DNA of 42,905 nt from Oribacterium sp. UBA4274 (GCA_002396005.1 DGVW01000062.1:1-42905); one strand, 5' to 3'; positions 31,316 to 40,551 are shown, counted from the stretch's first letter. The notes: generated by a model not told the origin, from the sequence alone. Made by a program: numbers and translations.

Positions 31316-32433
31316 GAGCGATAGGTATTATTTTAGCAGGCGGTAACAACAAGCGCATGAGAGAGCTGTCAAACAAGAGAGCAATCTCTGCAATGCCTGT
31401 AGCAGGTTCATTCAGAGCTATCGATTTTGCACTTTCCAATATGTCCAATTCACATATTCAGAAAGTTGCAGTTTTAACACAATACAATTCAAGATCACTT
31501 AACCAGCATCTTTCATCCTCAAAGTGGTGGGATTTCGGACGTAAGCAGGGCGGTCTTTATGTATATACACCAACCATCACAGCCAAGCACAGCGATTGGT
31601 TCAGAGGTACAGCAGATGCGCTTTACCAGAACCTTGAGTTCCTCAAGGCATCACATGAGCCATATGTTATCGTTGCGGCAGGTGACGGAATCTATAAGCT
31701 TGACTATAACAAGGTACTTGAGTATCACATCGAGAAAAAGGCTGATATCACAGTTGTTGTCAAGACAATGGAGCCGAGTACAGATGTATCAAGATTCGGA
31801 TGCGTGAAGTTAAACGATGATGGCCGTGTGGTTGATTTTGAGGAGAAGCCTATTGCAACAGATGCCAACACTATTTCATGTGGTATCTATGTAGTACGCA
31901 GACGTCAGCTCATTGATCTTCTTGAGAAGGCTCATGAGGAAGACCGTACAGATTTTGTTAACGATATTCTTGTAAGATATAAGAATGTCAAGAGAATCTA
32001 TGGATATAAGCTTGAAACATACTGGTCAAATATAGCTTCCGTAGAGTCTTACTATAAGACAAACATGGACTTCCTTAAGAGAGATGTACGTGATTACTTC
32101 TTCCGTACACTTCCGGGAGTTTATACAAAGCTTGAGGACAATCCTCCTGCAAAGTACAATCCGGATTGTAATGTTCGTCATTCTATCCTTGCAAGTGGTT
32201 GCATCATAAACGGTACAGTTGAGAACTCAGTTCTCTTCCGTAAGGTATACGTAGGCAACAATTGTGTTATTAAGAATTCAATCATTCTCAATGATGTTTA
32301 TATTGGAGATAACACAGTTATTGAGAACTGTATCGTTGAAAGCCGTGATACTATCCGTGCAAACACTACCTACATCGGAGATCCTGACGATATAAAGATC
32401 GTGGTTGAGAAGAACGTTAGATATCAGATGTGA
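31312..32433 (+). CDS. glgD: Glucose-1-phosphate adenylyltransferase subunit GlgD
   Basis: This 373-residue paralogue of GlgC has the same nucleotidyltransferase plus beta-helix layout but altered active-site motifs. The loop is GGNNKRMRELSNKR, the metal site reads AAGDGIYKLDY with Gly in place of His, and YWKDVGT is YWSNIASVE. In Firmicutes GlgD has little activity alone and raises the activity of GlgC. The start ATG overlaps the glgC stop. Confidence 0.94.
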   Translation: MRAIGIILAGGNNKRMRELSNKRAISAMPVAGSFRAIDFALSNMSNSHIQKVAVLTQYNSRSLNQHLSSSKWWDFGRKQGGLYVYTPTITAKHSDWFRGTADALYQNLEFLKASHEPYVIVAAGDGIYKLDYNKVLEYHIEKKADITVVVKTMEPSTDVSRFGCVKLNDDGRVVDFEEKPIATDANTISCGIYVVRRRQLIDLLEKAHEEDRTDFVNDILVRYKNVKRIYGYKLETYWSNIASVESYYKTNMDFLKRDVRDYFFRTLPGVYTKLEDNPPAKYNPDCNVRHSILASGCIINGTVENSVLFRKVYVGNNCVIKNSIILNDVYIGDNTVIENCIVESRDTIRANTTYIGDPDDIKIVVEKNVRYQM

Positions 32434-32494
32434 TTCAGCATATAATTTAACATGACCGATAAGATGACAACTGGGGTCAGGAAAGGGAGCAAGC

Positions 32495-32770
32495 ATGCAG
32501 GTTACAGATGTGCGGATTCGTAAAGTGGATAAAGAAGGTAAGATGAAGGCTATCGTGTCAATTACCTTTGACAATGAGTTCGTAATTCACGACATCAAGG
32601 TGATAGAGGGCGAGAAGGGGCTCTTTATCGCTATGCCATCTAGAAAGACTGCCGATGGAGAGTATAGAGATATCGCTCATCCTATCAAGTCGTCAACAAG
32701 AGATTCTATCCAGAGTATCATCCTTGATAAGTATCAGGCAGAGATGATTTCTGAGGCAGAAGGATATTGA
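32495..32770 (+). CDS. spoVG: SpoVG, RNA/DNA-binding regulator
   Basis: The 91-residue protein is a typical SpoVG: MQVTDVRIRKVDKEGKMKA at the start, the conserved FIAMPSRKTADGEYRDIAHPI core (split over about residues 47-67), and a short C-terminal helix. SpoVG is a small nucleic-acid-binding regulator with many targets and is not limited to spore formers. GGAAAGGGAG precedes the ATG. It lies 61 bases after glgD and ends at a terminator, so it could share the glgCD transcript. Confidence 0.95.
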   Translation: MQVTDVRIRKVDKEGKMKAIVSITFDNEFVIHDIKVIEGEKGLFIAMPSRKTADGEYRDIAHPIKSSTRDSIQSIILDKYQAEMISEAEGY

Positions 32771-32793
32771 TTTTAGTCATTATGATTAAAGAA

Positions 32794-32829
32794 GCAGAGC
32801 CGTTGCAGGAGCAGCGGCTCTTTCTTTTT
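32794..32829 (+). terminator. Rho-independent terminator after spoVG
   Basis: AGAGCCGTTGC (32796-32806) pairs with GCAGCGGCTCT (32811-32821) around loop AGGA with one G-T wobble, followed by a T-rich tract. Confidence 0.93.
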
Positions 32830-32957
32830 GTGATTTTTGCATACTTGTAGTGGTACTGCAGATTTATAGCTGCATCACGTCTTATATTTGAAAAACAGGT
32901 CAATGGTAAAATCTTTTCATTTTGAAATATGTAGACTTTGGTATAAACTACTTTGTG

Positions 32958-32988
32958 AAGTACTGAGAATATCAATTGATCAGTGCTT
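32958..32988. promoter_or_regulatory. Imperfect palindrome upstream of pth
   Basis: AAGTACTGA (32958-32966) and TCAGTGCTT (32980-32988) are complementary at eight of nine positions with one G-T wobble, around 13 bases. No T-run follows. It may be an operator or leader hairpin for the pth-mfd transcript. The region 32830-33063 otherwise holds no gene. Confidence 0.3.
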
Positions 32989-33063
32989 AAGTATATAAGA
33001 AATTTGAAAAATAACACTGTCTTTCGGTACATGTAGGAGAGTGTTAATTTATGGAGGAATATA

Positions 33064-33648
33064 ATGTATCTGATTGCAGGTCTCGGAAATCCGGAAAGAA
33101 AATATGAGGGGACTCGACATAACGTGGGTTTTGCAGCTGTTGATGCGCTGCTTGACAAATTGGGCGGTGAGAAGCTCAAAGAAACAAAATTCAACGGGGC
33201 ATATACCAAGGTGAGATATAACGGTGCCAATGGCATGGAACAGATCATCATCGTTAAACCGCTCACTTATATGAATCTTTCGGGAAACTGTATTGCACCG
33301 CTGGCCAATTTTTATAAAGTAGAACCTGAGCATATCATAGTATTTTCAGACGATATCAATCTGGATGTGGGACGTATGCGTATAAGACCATCAGGCTCTG
33401 CCGGAGGACACAACGGACTAAAATCCATCATCTCAAGCCTTGGTTCGGAAAAATTTGCGAGAGTCCGCGTTGGAGTCGGCATGAAACCTGACAATATGGA
33501 TCTTGCGGCACATGTTCTCGCCAAGTTTAATCAGACGGATGAAAAGGTTATGAAGGAGATGTATGGTGAAGCTGCAGAGGCTGCTCTTGATATCATAGAT
33601 CATGGGGCAGAACACGCCATGAACAAGTATAATCCGATGAAACTTTAA
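33064..33648 (+). CDS. pth: Peptidyl-tRNA hydrolase
   Basis: The 194-residue enzyme releases peptides from tRNAs that drop off the ribosome. Active-site residues are visible: Asn9 in GLGNPERKYEGTRHNVGF, His19 in the same block, and Asp96 in VFSDDINL. KPLTYMNLSG and the GSAGGHNGLKSI loop are further landmarks. GGAGG precedes the ATG by 6 bases. It lies 50 bases upstream of mfd, the standard pth-mfd order of Firmicutes. Confidence 0.97.
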   Translation: MYLIAGLGNPERKYEGTRHNVGFAAVDALLDKLGGEKLKETKFNGAYTKVRYNGANGMEQIIIVKPLTYMNLSGNCIAPLANFYKVEPEHIIVFSDDINLDVGRMRIRPSGSAGGHNGLKSIISSLGSEKFARVRVGVGMKPDNMDLAAHVLAKFNQTDEKVMKEMYGEAAEAALDIIDHGAEHAMNKYNPMKL

Positions 33649-33698
33649 TATGATGAGAATCACAAATATAACAAATTATAAAAGAGAAGGAAGTTTGC

Positions 33699-36600
33699 AT
33701 GGTCAATCCATTTTTGAAAACAAAAACCTTTGAAGAATTGCAGCAGGCTCTTGCAGACGGAAGAGGACCTATAGCGGTTACGGGAACGGTTGATCCCGTC
33801 AAAGCACAGCTTCTGGTGTCTCTCGACAGTGCTGCCAATGTTTCGGCCAAAAGGGCCGGCGCCAAAACCCAAAAGAACTGGAAACTTCTGGTGGTTAAGG
33901 ACGAGCAGTCAGGCAAACGGTTTGTCAAGGATATACATGCTTTTGATGAGAATGCCTGGTACTATCCGGCCAAGGACTTTCTGTTCTATCAGGCGGATAC
34001 ACAGGGAAACCTGATCACCAGACAGAGAGTTGAAGTTCTCAAACATCTTATGGAGGATGACGGCGGTGTGATTGTTGCCGGCATCGATGCTCTCATGGAT
34101 AAGGTTTTGGGCAAGGAAAATTTCTCGGAATCGGTTCTCAGCATTCGACCGGGCATGGTCATGGAGATGGAGGCTTTGTCACAGAAACTCAGCAATCTCG
34201 GCTATGAGAGGATGGCTGAAGTCGAGGCAATGGGAGAATACTCTGTACGGGGAGGTATCGCAGATATCTATCCTTTTACAGCAGAAAATCCCATCCGTAT
34301 AGAGTTCTGGGATACAGAGGTTGATAATATACGTTCTTTTGATGTAGAGAGCCAGCGTTCACTGGAGCCACTGGAAGAGGTGGAGATATATCCTGCCTCA
34401 GATAGAGTATCAGGCACTCAGAAAAAAGAAGTGAGCCTTTTGGACTATTTCGGAGAAGATACAGTCTTTTTTCTCGATGAGCCGGGACGCCTGAGAGAAA
34501 GAGGCGAGACTGTAGAGACGGAATTCAGAGAAAGCTTTGAGGCACGTCTGACGGAGATGGATAAGCACGCTAAGCTTGCTTCGGTGCTGGAAGAAAACGG
34601 GCTGAGCGCTTCTGATGACAGAGATCCGGATAAGCTGATCTACGGAATAGATACGATCATGGAGCGCCTAAGCGCTGAGCGGACGATTGCCTTCAGCACG
34701 CTGGGCACCCAGCTCGGCAGCTTTGATTCTGCAGCACACTTTCATTTTGAAACAAGCGAGGTAACACCATACAAGTCCGGCTTTGATCTGCTTATAAAGG
34801 ATCTTGAACGCTGGCAGAAAGACAACTATGAGATAGTGCTTTTGAGTCCATCGAGAACCAGAGCATCCAGACTTGCCCAGGATCTTCGTGACTATCATCT
34901 GCGGGCATATTGTCCTGATGTGACTGAAACAGAGGCTGCCAGAACAGATGCGCAGGCTTTGGATGAAACAGGTCGCCGTATATCCGGAAAGGTCGGTAAA
35001 GATGCAAACGATTCCGGGCAGGCAGATAAGGATTATACTCGTCCTGAGTCCGGCTCAGGCTCTTCCGGCAGGAGTGCACTGCGAAGTGCAAGAGAGGACG
35101 CTGAACGCGGGGCGATTCAGGTCAGATTCGGTGTACTCAACAGCGGATACAGATTTCCGGAAGAAAATTTTGTTTTGCTTACCGAAGGTGACATGTTTGG
35201 CAATGCCAACATGGTCAAGAAGAAACGCAAGCAGAAGAAGTTCGATGGTCAGAAGATATCCAAACTCAGCGAACTTTCTGTTGGGGACTACGTTGTTCAT
35301 GAGGCCCATGGAATCGGTATCTACAAGGGAATCGAGCGCATAAAGGCCGACGGAGTCACCAAGGATTACATCAAGGTTCTGTATGGCGATGGCGGCAATC
35401 TGTATCTGCCTGCCACCAAGCTCGAAGGAATTCAGAAGTACGCGAGTCAGGATGTTGGCAAGGCACCGAAACTAAACAAGCTTGGTGGCAATGAATGGCA
35501 GAAAACAAGAAGCAGAGTGCAGCATGCGGTCAAGGAAATCGCCAAGGATCTGGTCAGGTTATACGCAGCAAGACAAAACACCGACGGATATAAGTTTGGC
35601 AAGGATACTGTCTGGCAGAAGGAATTTGAGGAAATGTTTCCGTACGAGGAAACTGTGGATCAGGAAATTGCCATCGATGCCACCAAGACTGATATGGAAA
35701 GCCATAAAATCATGGATCGTCTCATTTGCGGCGATGTTGGCTACGGCAAGACGGAGATCGCTCTGAGGGCGGCATTTAAGGCTGTACAGGATTCTAAGCA
35801 GGTTGCATATCTGGTTCCTACAACTATACTTGCCCAACAGGTTTACAATACATTTGTAGAACGAATGAAGGGATTTCCGGTAAATATTGCCCTTCTGTGC
35901 AGGTTCAGAACCAGCCAGCAGATCAGGAAGTCCATAGAGGATATCAAGGCGGGACGTGTAGACATTGTTATAGGTACACACAGGCTGCTCAGTAAGGACG
36001 TGGAGTTTAAGGATCTTGGACTCCTCATCATCGATGAGGAGCAAAGATTTGGGGTTACTCACAAGGAGAAAATCAAGAATCTGAAGAAGAATGTAGATGT
36101 GCTTACGCTTACAGCCACCCCAATCCCGAGGACACTTCATATGTCCCTTGCCGGAATCAGGGATATGTCGGTTCTTGAGGAACCGCCGATTGACCGTCAG
36201 CCGATTCAGACTTATGTCATGGAGTATAATGACGAGTTGATCCGTGAGGCCATATCCAGAGAGCTTGGCCGAGGCGGACAGGTGTATTATGTTTATAATC
36301 GTGTGAACAACATCGCAGATATTGCGGCACATGTACAGAGGCTTTGTCCTGATGCCAAGGTGGCTTATGCACACGGTCAGATGTCAGAGACTCAGCTTGA
36401 GGACATCATGCTGCAGTTTATAAACGGTGAGATCGATGTTCTGGTTTCCACCACTATCATAGAAACCGGGCTGGATATACCTAATGCCAATACCCTCATA
36501 ATTCAGGATGCCGAAAGGATGGGACTTTCGCAACTGTATCAGTTAAGGGGACGAGTGGGCAGGTCCAGCCGCACGGCTTATGCATTTCTCATGTACAGAC

Positions 36601-37313
36601 GCGGCAAGATGCTGACGGAGGAATCAGAAAAGAGATTAAAGGCCATCAAGGAGTTTACGCAGCTTGGATCCGGAATACGTATTGCCATGAGAGATCTGGA
36701 GATACGAGGAGCCGGTAATGTTCTCGGCGCAGAACAGCATGGCCATATGGAGGCAGTAGGCTACGACCTGTACTGCAAGCTTCTGAACACTGCAGTAATG
36801 GCTGAAAAGGGTGAAGTTCAGGAAATGCCGGAGTTCGATACCCAAATTAATTGCGATATAGATGCATTTATACCGGACAGCTATATCTCAAACGAGTCGC
36901 AGAAACTGGATGCATATAAGAGGATTTCCTCTATCACCGGAGAAGAGGACTACAGCGATATCCAGGACGAGCTTATCGACCGTTTCGGCGAATTGCCTAA
37001 GGAGCTTGAAAATCTGCTCAGCATCGCAAAGATACGTGCACTTGCTCATCAGTGCTATGCGACGGAGGTTGATATTCATAGGGGCATGTTCAAGATAACT
37101 CTGGATAGTAAGGCTGATGTCAATGTTGAAGCCATTCCACAAGTGATAAAAGAAAATCATGGACAGCTTCGTTTCAATGGCGGTGCAACTCCTATGATGG
37201 TTTTCAGACAAAGCACCAGAGAGAAAACCTGGACTTTGTCTCAGACTATGGAGCATCTGGAAGGAACACTTAAACGCATACGTAAAAATGATGATAAGCC
37301 ACAGAAAAATTAA
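33699..37313 (+). CDS. mfd: Transcription-repair coupling factor Mfd
   Basis: The 1204-residue translocase removes RNA polymerase stalled at DNA damage and recruits UvrA. In order it has the UvrB-like N-terminal region, an RNA-polymerase-interacting domain near residue 522 (LSELSVGDYVVHEAHGIG), and the helicase motor with Walker A GDVGYGKTE near 677 and DEEQ near 778. The C-terminal UvrA-masking domain follows. An uncommon stretch at about 408-468 is hydrophilic, rich in Ser, Gly, Asp and Arg (ESGSGSSGRSALRSARED), and accounts for much of the excess over the usual length of about 1150. GAAGGAAG lies before the ATG. Confidence 0.97.
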   Translation: MVNPFLKTKTFEELQQALADGRGPIAVTGTVDPVKAQLLVSLDSAANVSAKRAGAKTQKNWKLLVVKDEQSGKRFVKDIHAFDENAWYYPAKDFLFYQADTQGNLITRQRVEVLKHLMEDDGGVIVAGIDALMDKVLGKENFSESVLSIRPGMVMEMEALSQKLSNLGYERMAEVEAMGEYSVRGGIADIYPFTAENPIRIEFWDTEVDNIRSFDVESQRSLEPLEEVEIYPASDRVSGTQKKEVSLLDYFGEDTVFFLDEPGRLRERGETVETEFRESFEARLTEMDKHAKLASVLEENGLSASDDRDPDKLIYGIDTIMERLSAERTIAFSTLGTQLGSFDSAAHFHFETSEVTPYKSGFDLLIKDLERWQKDNYEIVLLSPSRTRASRLAQDLRDYHLRAYCPDVTETEAARTDAQALDETGRRISGKVGKDANDSGQADKDYTRPESGSGSSGRSALRSAREDAERGAIQVRFGVLNSGYRFPEENFVLLTEGDMFGNANMVKKKRKQKKFDGQKISKLSELSVGDYVVHEAHGIGIYKGIERIKADGVTKDYIKVLYGDGGNLYLPATKLEGIQKYASQDVGKAPKLNKLGGNEWQKTRSRVQHAVKEIAKDLVRLYAARQNTDGYKFGKDTVWQKEFEEMFPYEETVDQEIAIDATKTDMESHKIMDRLICGDVGYGKTEIALRAAFKAVQDSKQVAYLVPTTILAQQVYNTFVERMKGFPVNIALLCRFRTSQQIRKSIEDIKAGRVDIVIGTHRLLSKDVEFKDLGLLIIDEEQRFGVTHKEKIKNLKKNVDVLTLTATPIPRTLHMSLAGIRDMSVLEEPPIDRQPIQTYVMEYNDELIREAISRELGRGGQVYYVYNRVNNIADIAAHVQRLCPDAKVAYAHGQMSETQLEDIMLQFINGEIDVLVSTTIIETGLDIPNANTLIIQDAERMGLSQLYQLRGRVGRSSRTAYAFLMYRRGKMLTEESEKRLKAIKEFTQLGSGIRIAMRDLEIRGAGNVLGAEQHGHMEAVGYDLYCKLLNTAVMAEKGEVQEMPEFDTQINCDIDAFIPDSYISNESQKLDAYKRISSITGEEDYSDIQDELIDRFGELPKELENLLSIAKIRALAHQCYATEVDIHRGMFKITLDSKADVNVEAIPQVIKENHGQLRFNGGATPMMVFRQSTREKTWTLSQTMEHLEGTLKRIRKNDDKPQKN

Positions 37314-37394
37314 GACGCCTGTAAGATTGTCAGAAAAGCAATAGACAAAAGGGGACTAAAACGTCCGGAAACGGCGTATTTTCGCGGTTCTCGG

Positions 37395-37423
37395 TTGACA
37401 TGCCCTTTTTATAAATATATAAT
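37395..37423 (+). promoter_or_regulatory. Perfect-consensus promoter of hup
   Basis: TTGACA (37395-37400) and TATAAT (37418-37423) are both exact and spaced by 17 bases, fitting the abundant HU protein. Initiation near 37430 leaves a leader of about 79 bases. Confidence 0.92.
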
Positions 37424-37508
37424 TTCAAGCGTGAAGAAAGCATAAGATCCATCGGGAACCTGCGTAAACAGGAAATTCAAGTCTGATGGTGTTACGGAGG
37501 AAAATAGC

Positions 37509-37781
37509 ATGAATAGAGTGGAGTTAGTAGCAGAGGTTGCTAAGAAGGCTGATCTTTCAAAGAAGGATGCTGAAGCTGCAGTTAAGGGCGTATTTGACGC
37601 TATCGCTGACGCACTTGCAAATGGTGACAAGGTACAGCTTATTGGCTTTGGTACATTCGATGTTGCTGAGAGAGCTGCTCGTGAGGGTAGAAATCCAAGA
37701 ACAGGTGAGACAATGAAGATTGATGCTTCAAAGGCTCCAAGATTCAAGGCTGGTAAGGCTCTCAAGGATAAGATTAACTAA
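37509..37781 (+). CDS. hup: HU-family DNA-binding protein
   Basis: The 90-residue nucleoid protein has the normal HU length. The N-terminal helices are followed by the beta-arm signature GFGTFDVAERAAREGRNPRTGE, which inserts into the DNA minor groove, and the C-terminal PRFKAGKALKDKIN. CGGAGG precedes the ATG. It is a single-gene transcript with its own perfect promoter and terminator. Confidence 0.97.
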   Translation: MNRVELVAEVAKKADLSKKDAEAAVKGVFDAIADALANGDKVQLIGFGTFDVAERAAREGRNPRTGETMKIDASKAPRFKAGKALKDKIN

Positions 37782-37800
37782 TTCAATTGTTGAATGTCGG

Positions 37801-37831
37801 ACTCCCGGTCACTTTGGCCGGGAGTTTTTTA
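37801..37831 (+). terminator. Rho-independent terminator after hup
   Basis: ACTCCCGG (37801-37808) pairs with CCGGGAGT (37818-37825) across a 9-base loop, followed by six T. Confidence 0.93.
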
Positions 37832-37865
37832 TCTTCTTTAACAAAAATTCGGAAAGGACGGATTT

Positions 37866-38105
37866 ATGCGTTTAGACAAGTATTTAAAGGTATCAAGACT
37901 TATAAAGAGACGTACGGTTGCCAATGAGGCATGCGATGCGGGACGTGTAAGCATTAACGATAAAGTTGCAAAAGCGGGAACTGAGGTTAAGGTCGGAGAT
38001 ATTATCGAAGTTTCTTTCGGTACAAAATCTGTCAAAGTCAAGGTTACGGCTGTTCAGGAAACAGTACACAAAGAAGATTCTAAGGATATGTATGAGTATA
38101 TCTAA
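37866..38105 (+). CDS. rqcP: S4-domain RNA-binding protein RqcP (YabO/Hsp15 type)
   Basis: The 79-residue protein is almost only an S4 domain (MRLDKYLKVSRLIKRRTVANEACDAGRVSIN). In Bacillus RqcP works with RqcH on stalled 50S subunits to add alanine tails during ribosome quality control. GGAAAGGA precedes the ATG. In Bacillus the order is yabO-yabP-yabQ-divIC; here yabP and yabQ are absent and divIC follows after its own promoter. Confidence 0.92.
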   Translation: MRLDKYLKVSRLIKRRTVANEACDAGRVSINDKVAKAGTEVKVGDIIEVSFGTKSVKVKVTAVQETVHKEDSKDMYEYI

Positions 38106-38164
38106 AGTGTTTGGCTGAGCAAGCCTTGTGTTTAAAAGCGTACAGACATGGATTTTTCCGATAC

Positions 38165-38193
38165 TTCACAATTTATCGGCAAGGTACTATAAT
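38165..38193 (+). promoter_or_regulatory. Promoter of the divIC-like gene
   Basis: TTCACA (38165-38170, five of six) and a perfect TATAAT (38188-38193) are spaced by 17 bases, leaving a leader of about 40 bases. Confidence 0.8.
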
Positions 38194-38240
38194 CAAAGAA
38201 TATCAGGATGGATACAAGATAAGTGTAGAGGGTCAAGGGA

Positions 38241-38540
38241 ATGAGAAATAGAAACAAAGATACTGCTACCAACAGAATGGCAATCATAGGCATTACCATA
38301 GTCGTGCTTTTTATGGCTATTGCCATACATATGCGCAGCGTTACACTGAAGGAGCAGGATCGTAACTATCAGCTGCAGGAGGAGAGTCTTGCTGCTGATA
38401 TCGAGGAACAGAAACGATTGTCTGAAGAACTTGAACAGAAGAAGGTTTATGTTAAGACCAAGGAATTCACCATGGAAAAGGCAAGGGAGATTTTTGGACT
38501 CAAGATGCCGGATGAGATCATCATAAAACCGGAAAAGTAA
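38241..38540 (+). CDS. divIC: Septum formation initiator DivIC/FtsB-like
   Basis: The 99-residue bitopic protein has a short charged N-terminus, one membrane helix (about 13-30), a coiled coil (about 34-68) and a C-terminal segment AREIFGLKMPDEIIIKPEK typical of the family. It joins the FtsL/DivIB complex that activates septal wall synthesis. The assignment rests on the fold and the position after rqcP. It is followed by a terminator. Confidence 0.9.
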   Translation: MRNRNKDTATNRMAIIGITIVVLFMAIAIHMRSVTLKEQDRNYQLQEESLAADIEEQKRLSEELEQKKVYVKTKEFTMEKAREIFGLKMPDEIIIKPEK

Positions 38541-38615
38541 CCGGAAAATTTTCGATTTAAAGACTGGATTGCCGATATGATGGAATGGATGATACAGGTT
38601 TAACAGTGATGTAGC

Positions 38616-38644
38616 TAACGGGGGCAACATGCCCTCGTTTTTTG
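38616..38644 (+). terminator. Rho-independent terminator after the divIC-like gene
   Basis: ACGGGGGC (38618-38625) pairs with GCCCTCGT (38631-38638) around loop AACAT with one G-T wobble, followed by six T. Confidence 0.9.
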
Positions 38645-38721
38645 TATCGCAGTGTTGTCGATTTGGCTATGTAAGCATCGCCTTTAATGCGAAAAAAATT
38701 AAGAAGCTTAAACTAATAGTA

Positions 38722-38750
38722 TTAATATAAGGTGAGTTTATTGGTATAAT
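38722..38750 (+). promoter_or_regulatory. Promoter of tilS-hpt
   Basis: A perfect TATAAT (38745-38750) with an extended TGG before it has TTAATA (38722-38727) 17 bases upstream. The leader would be about 38 bases. Confidence 0.75.
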
Positions 38751-38794
38751 ATAGGTTATGAAAATAAAATGCATTTACATTGACAGAGGTAATG

Positions 38795-39877
38795 ATGGAT
38801 CAGCTGATGTTTAAGATCAAAAATTATATTTACAAGCATCATCTGATCGATAAGGGAGACTGTATACTTGTGGGGCTGTCGGGAGGACCGGATTCGGTTT
38901 TTCTGCTTCATGTACTTGATGCCTTCAGGGAGTCCGTGGGATACAGCCTGTATGCACTCCATGTTCACCATGGTATCAGAGGCGATGAGGCCGACAGGGA
39001 TATGGAGTTTTCCCGGAATCTTTGCGAGAAGTGGAACATTCCGTTTAAGGTGGTTTATGTTGATGCACCGGGCTATGCCAAAGAAAAAGGTCTGAGCCTT
39101 GAGGAGGCTGCGAGGATTCTCAGGTATGAGGCATTTGAAGCCGAAAGACAGGCTATATCCATGGAACGAGCTTTGGAATCAGACGGGATATGTAAGATCG
39201 CGGTGGCACATCATTTGGATGATCAGGCGGAAACAGTGCTTCACAACATGGTTAGAGGTTCCGGTATCAGGGGGCTTTCGGGGATGGAGCCAAGGAGAGG
39301 TTTTATCATTCGCCCATTGCTTTCGACCAAGAGAGAATATATACTGAGAAAGCTAAAAGATAATGGCATTTCTTATGTTATAGATTCTACAAATCTGGAT
39401 ACCCAATATACAAGAAATCATATCAGAACCGGGATCCTTCCTGAGCTTAGGGAGATCAATCCTGAAGCTGCTGTACATATCGCTCATACGGCGGAGCTGC
39501 TGAGAGAAGCGGATGATTATTTCATGAAGCTTGCAGCGGATTATGTGGACAGATATGGTGTGAATGATGTCAGAGAGATATCTATTGAGACGACAGAGCT
39601 GAAAACATATCCGGAGCTTGTGAGACAGTATGTTATGATGGAGCTTGTGAGACGTTTGGGCACGCCTCTTAAGGATTGGGGGTCTGTGCATTTCAGAGAT
39701 TTGGACAAACTTATACATGGACCGGGCAATTCGCACCTCGATCTTCCGTATAAGATGAGTGCCGATTATCGCAAAAAGCGTCTGATTCTCAGAATCAACC
39801 AGGAGATTATTAGTGTTAAAAGGAGAAAAAACAATGGCGGAGCATGTGAGAGTTCTGATTCCGGAAGAGCAGATTGA
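38795..39877 (+). CDS. tilS: tRNA(Ile)-lysidine synthase, short form
   Basis: The 360-residue enzyme converts C34 of tRNA-Ile(CAU) to lysidine. It has the PP-loop SGGPDS (29-34), HVHHGIRG, HHLDDQAETVLHNMVRGSG and TNLDTQYTRNHIR landmarks. Firmicutes TilS proteins are usually about 450 residues or more, with a C-terminal substrate-binding domain that seems to be missing here. The last 14 residues are encoded within the hpt reading region and look like read-through. The start is ATG 38795 with AGAGG five bases upstream; 38792 is an adjacent alternative. Confidence 0.92.
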   Translation: MDQLMFKIKNYIYKHHLIDKGDCILVGLSGGPDSVFLLHVLDAFRESVGYSLYALHVHHGIRGDEADRDMEFSRNLCEKWNIPFKVVYVDAPGYAKEKGLSLEEAARILRYEAFEAERQAISMERALESDGICKIAVAHHLDDQAETVLHNMVRGSGIRGLSGMEPRRGFIIRPLLSTKREYILRKLKDNGISYVIDSTNLDTQYTRNHIRTGILPELREINPEAAVHIAHTAELLREADDYFMKLAADYVDRYGVNDVREISIETTELKTYPELVRQYVMMELVRRLGTPLKDWGSVHFRDLDKLIHGPGNSHLDLPYKMSADYRKKRLILRINQEIISVKRRKNNGGACESSDSGRAD

Positions 39878-40361
39878 GGAAAAGATAGTTGAAATCGCTG
39901 ATAAGATTTCAGAGGAGTATAAGGGAGAGTCATTACACCTTATCTGCATCCTTAAAGGCGGCGCGATGTTTATGTGCGAGCTTGCAAAGAGAATTCATGA
40001 TGTTGATATTTCTTTTGATTTTATGTCTGTATCAAGCTATGGTGCAGGGACTACATCAAGTGGTATCGTAAAGATCGTCAAGGATCTGGATGAGCCGTTG
40101 GAAGGGAAAAAGGTTTTGATCGTTGAGGATATCATCGATACAGGTCATACGCTTAATCACCTGACAAAACTCCTTTATAATCGTAATCCGGTTTCTATTG
40201 AGATCTGTACACTGCTTAACAAGCCTTCCCGTCGTGAGAAGGAGGTTCCTGTTAAGTATTCATGCTTCGAGATTCCGGATAAGTTCGTTGTGGGATACGG
40301 ACTGGATTATGATCAGAGATACCGCAACCTGCCGTTTATAGGCGTTGTGGAATTTGATTGA
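39834..40361 (+). CDS. hpt: Hypoxanthine phosphoribosyltransferase
   Basis: The 175-residue salvage enzyme converts hypoxanthine or guanine plus PRPP to the nucleotide. The PRPP-binding motif VLIVEDIIDTGHTL and the C-terminal FVVGYGLDYDQRYRNLPFIG are diagnostic. The start is ATG 39834 with AAGGAG eight bases upstream, inside tilS (44-bp overlap), so translation is coupled. tilS-hpt is a conserved pair in Firmicutes. Confidence 0.96.
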   Translation: MAEHVRVLIPEEQIEEKIVEIADKISEEYKGESLHLICILKGGAMFMCELAKRIHDVDISFDFMSVSSYGAGTTSSGIVKIVKDLDEPLEGKKVLIVEDIIDTGHTLNHLTKLLYNRNPVSIEICTLLNKPSRREKEVPVKYSCFEIPDKFVVGYGLDYDQRYRNLPFIGVVEFD

Positions 40362-40551
40362 TGACCGGCCTGTGAGAGATTTTGCAGAGCACGCGGTTTC
40401 TGATTGATAAAGTCGTGTCAGAGACATTGGCATAAAAGAGGCGGTTTAGGGAAAGCTTCTTATGATGGACAGATGCGACGATGTATAGTAACCTTGTGGA
40501 ACCTTGGGTTTCACTTAGACTTTTGAAAAAAGGGAAGAGTATAGAAGCTTC

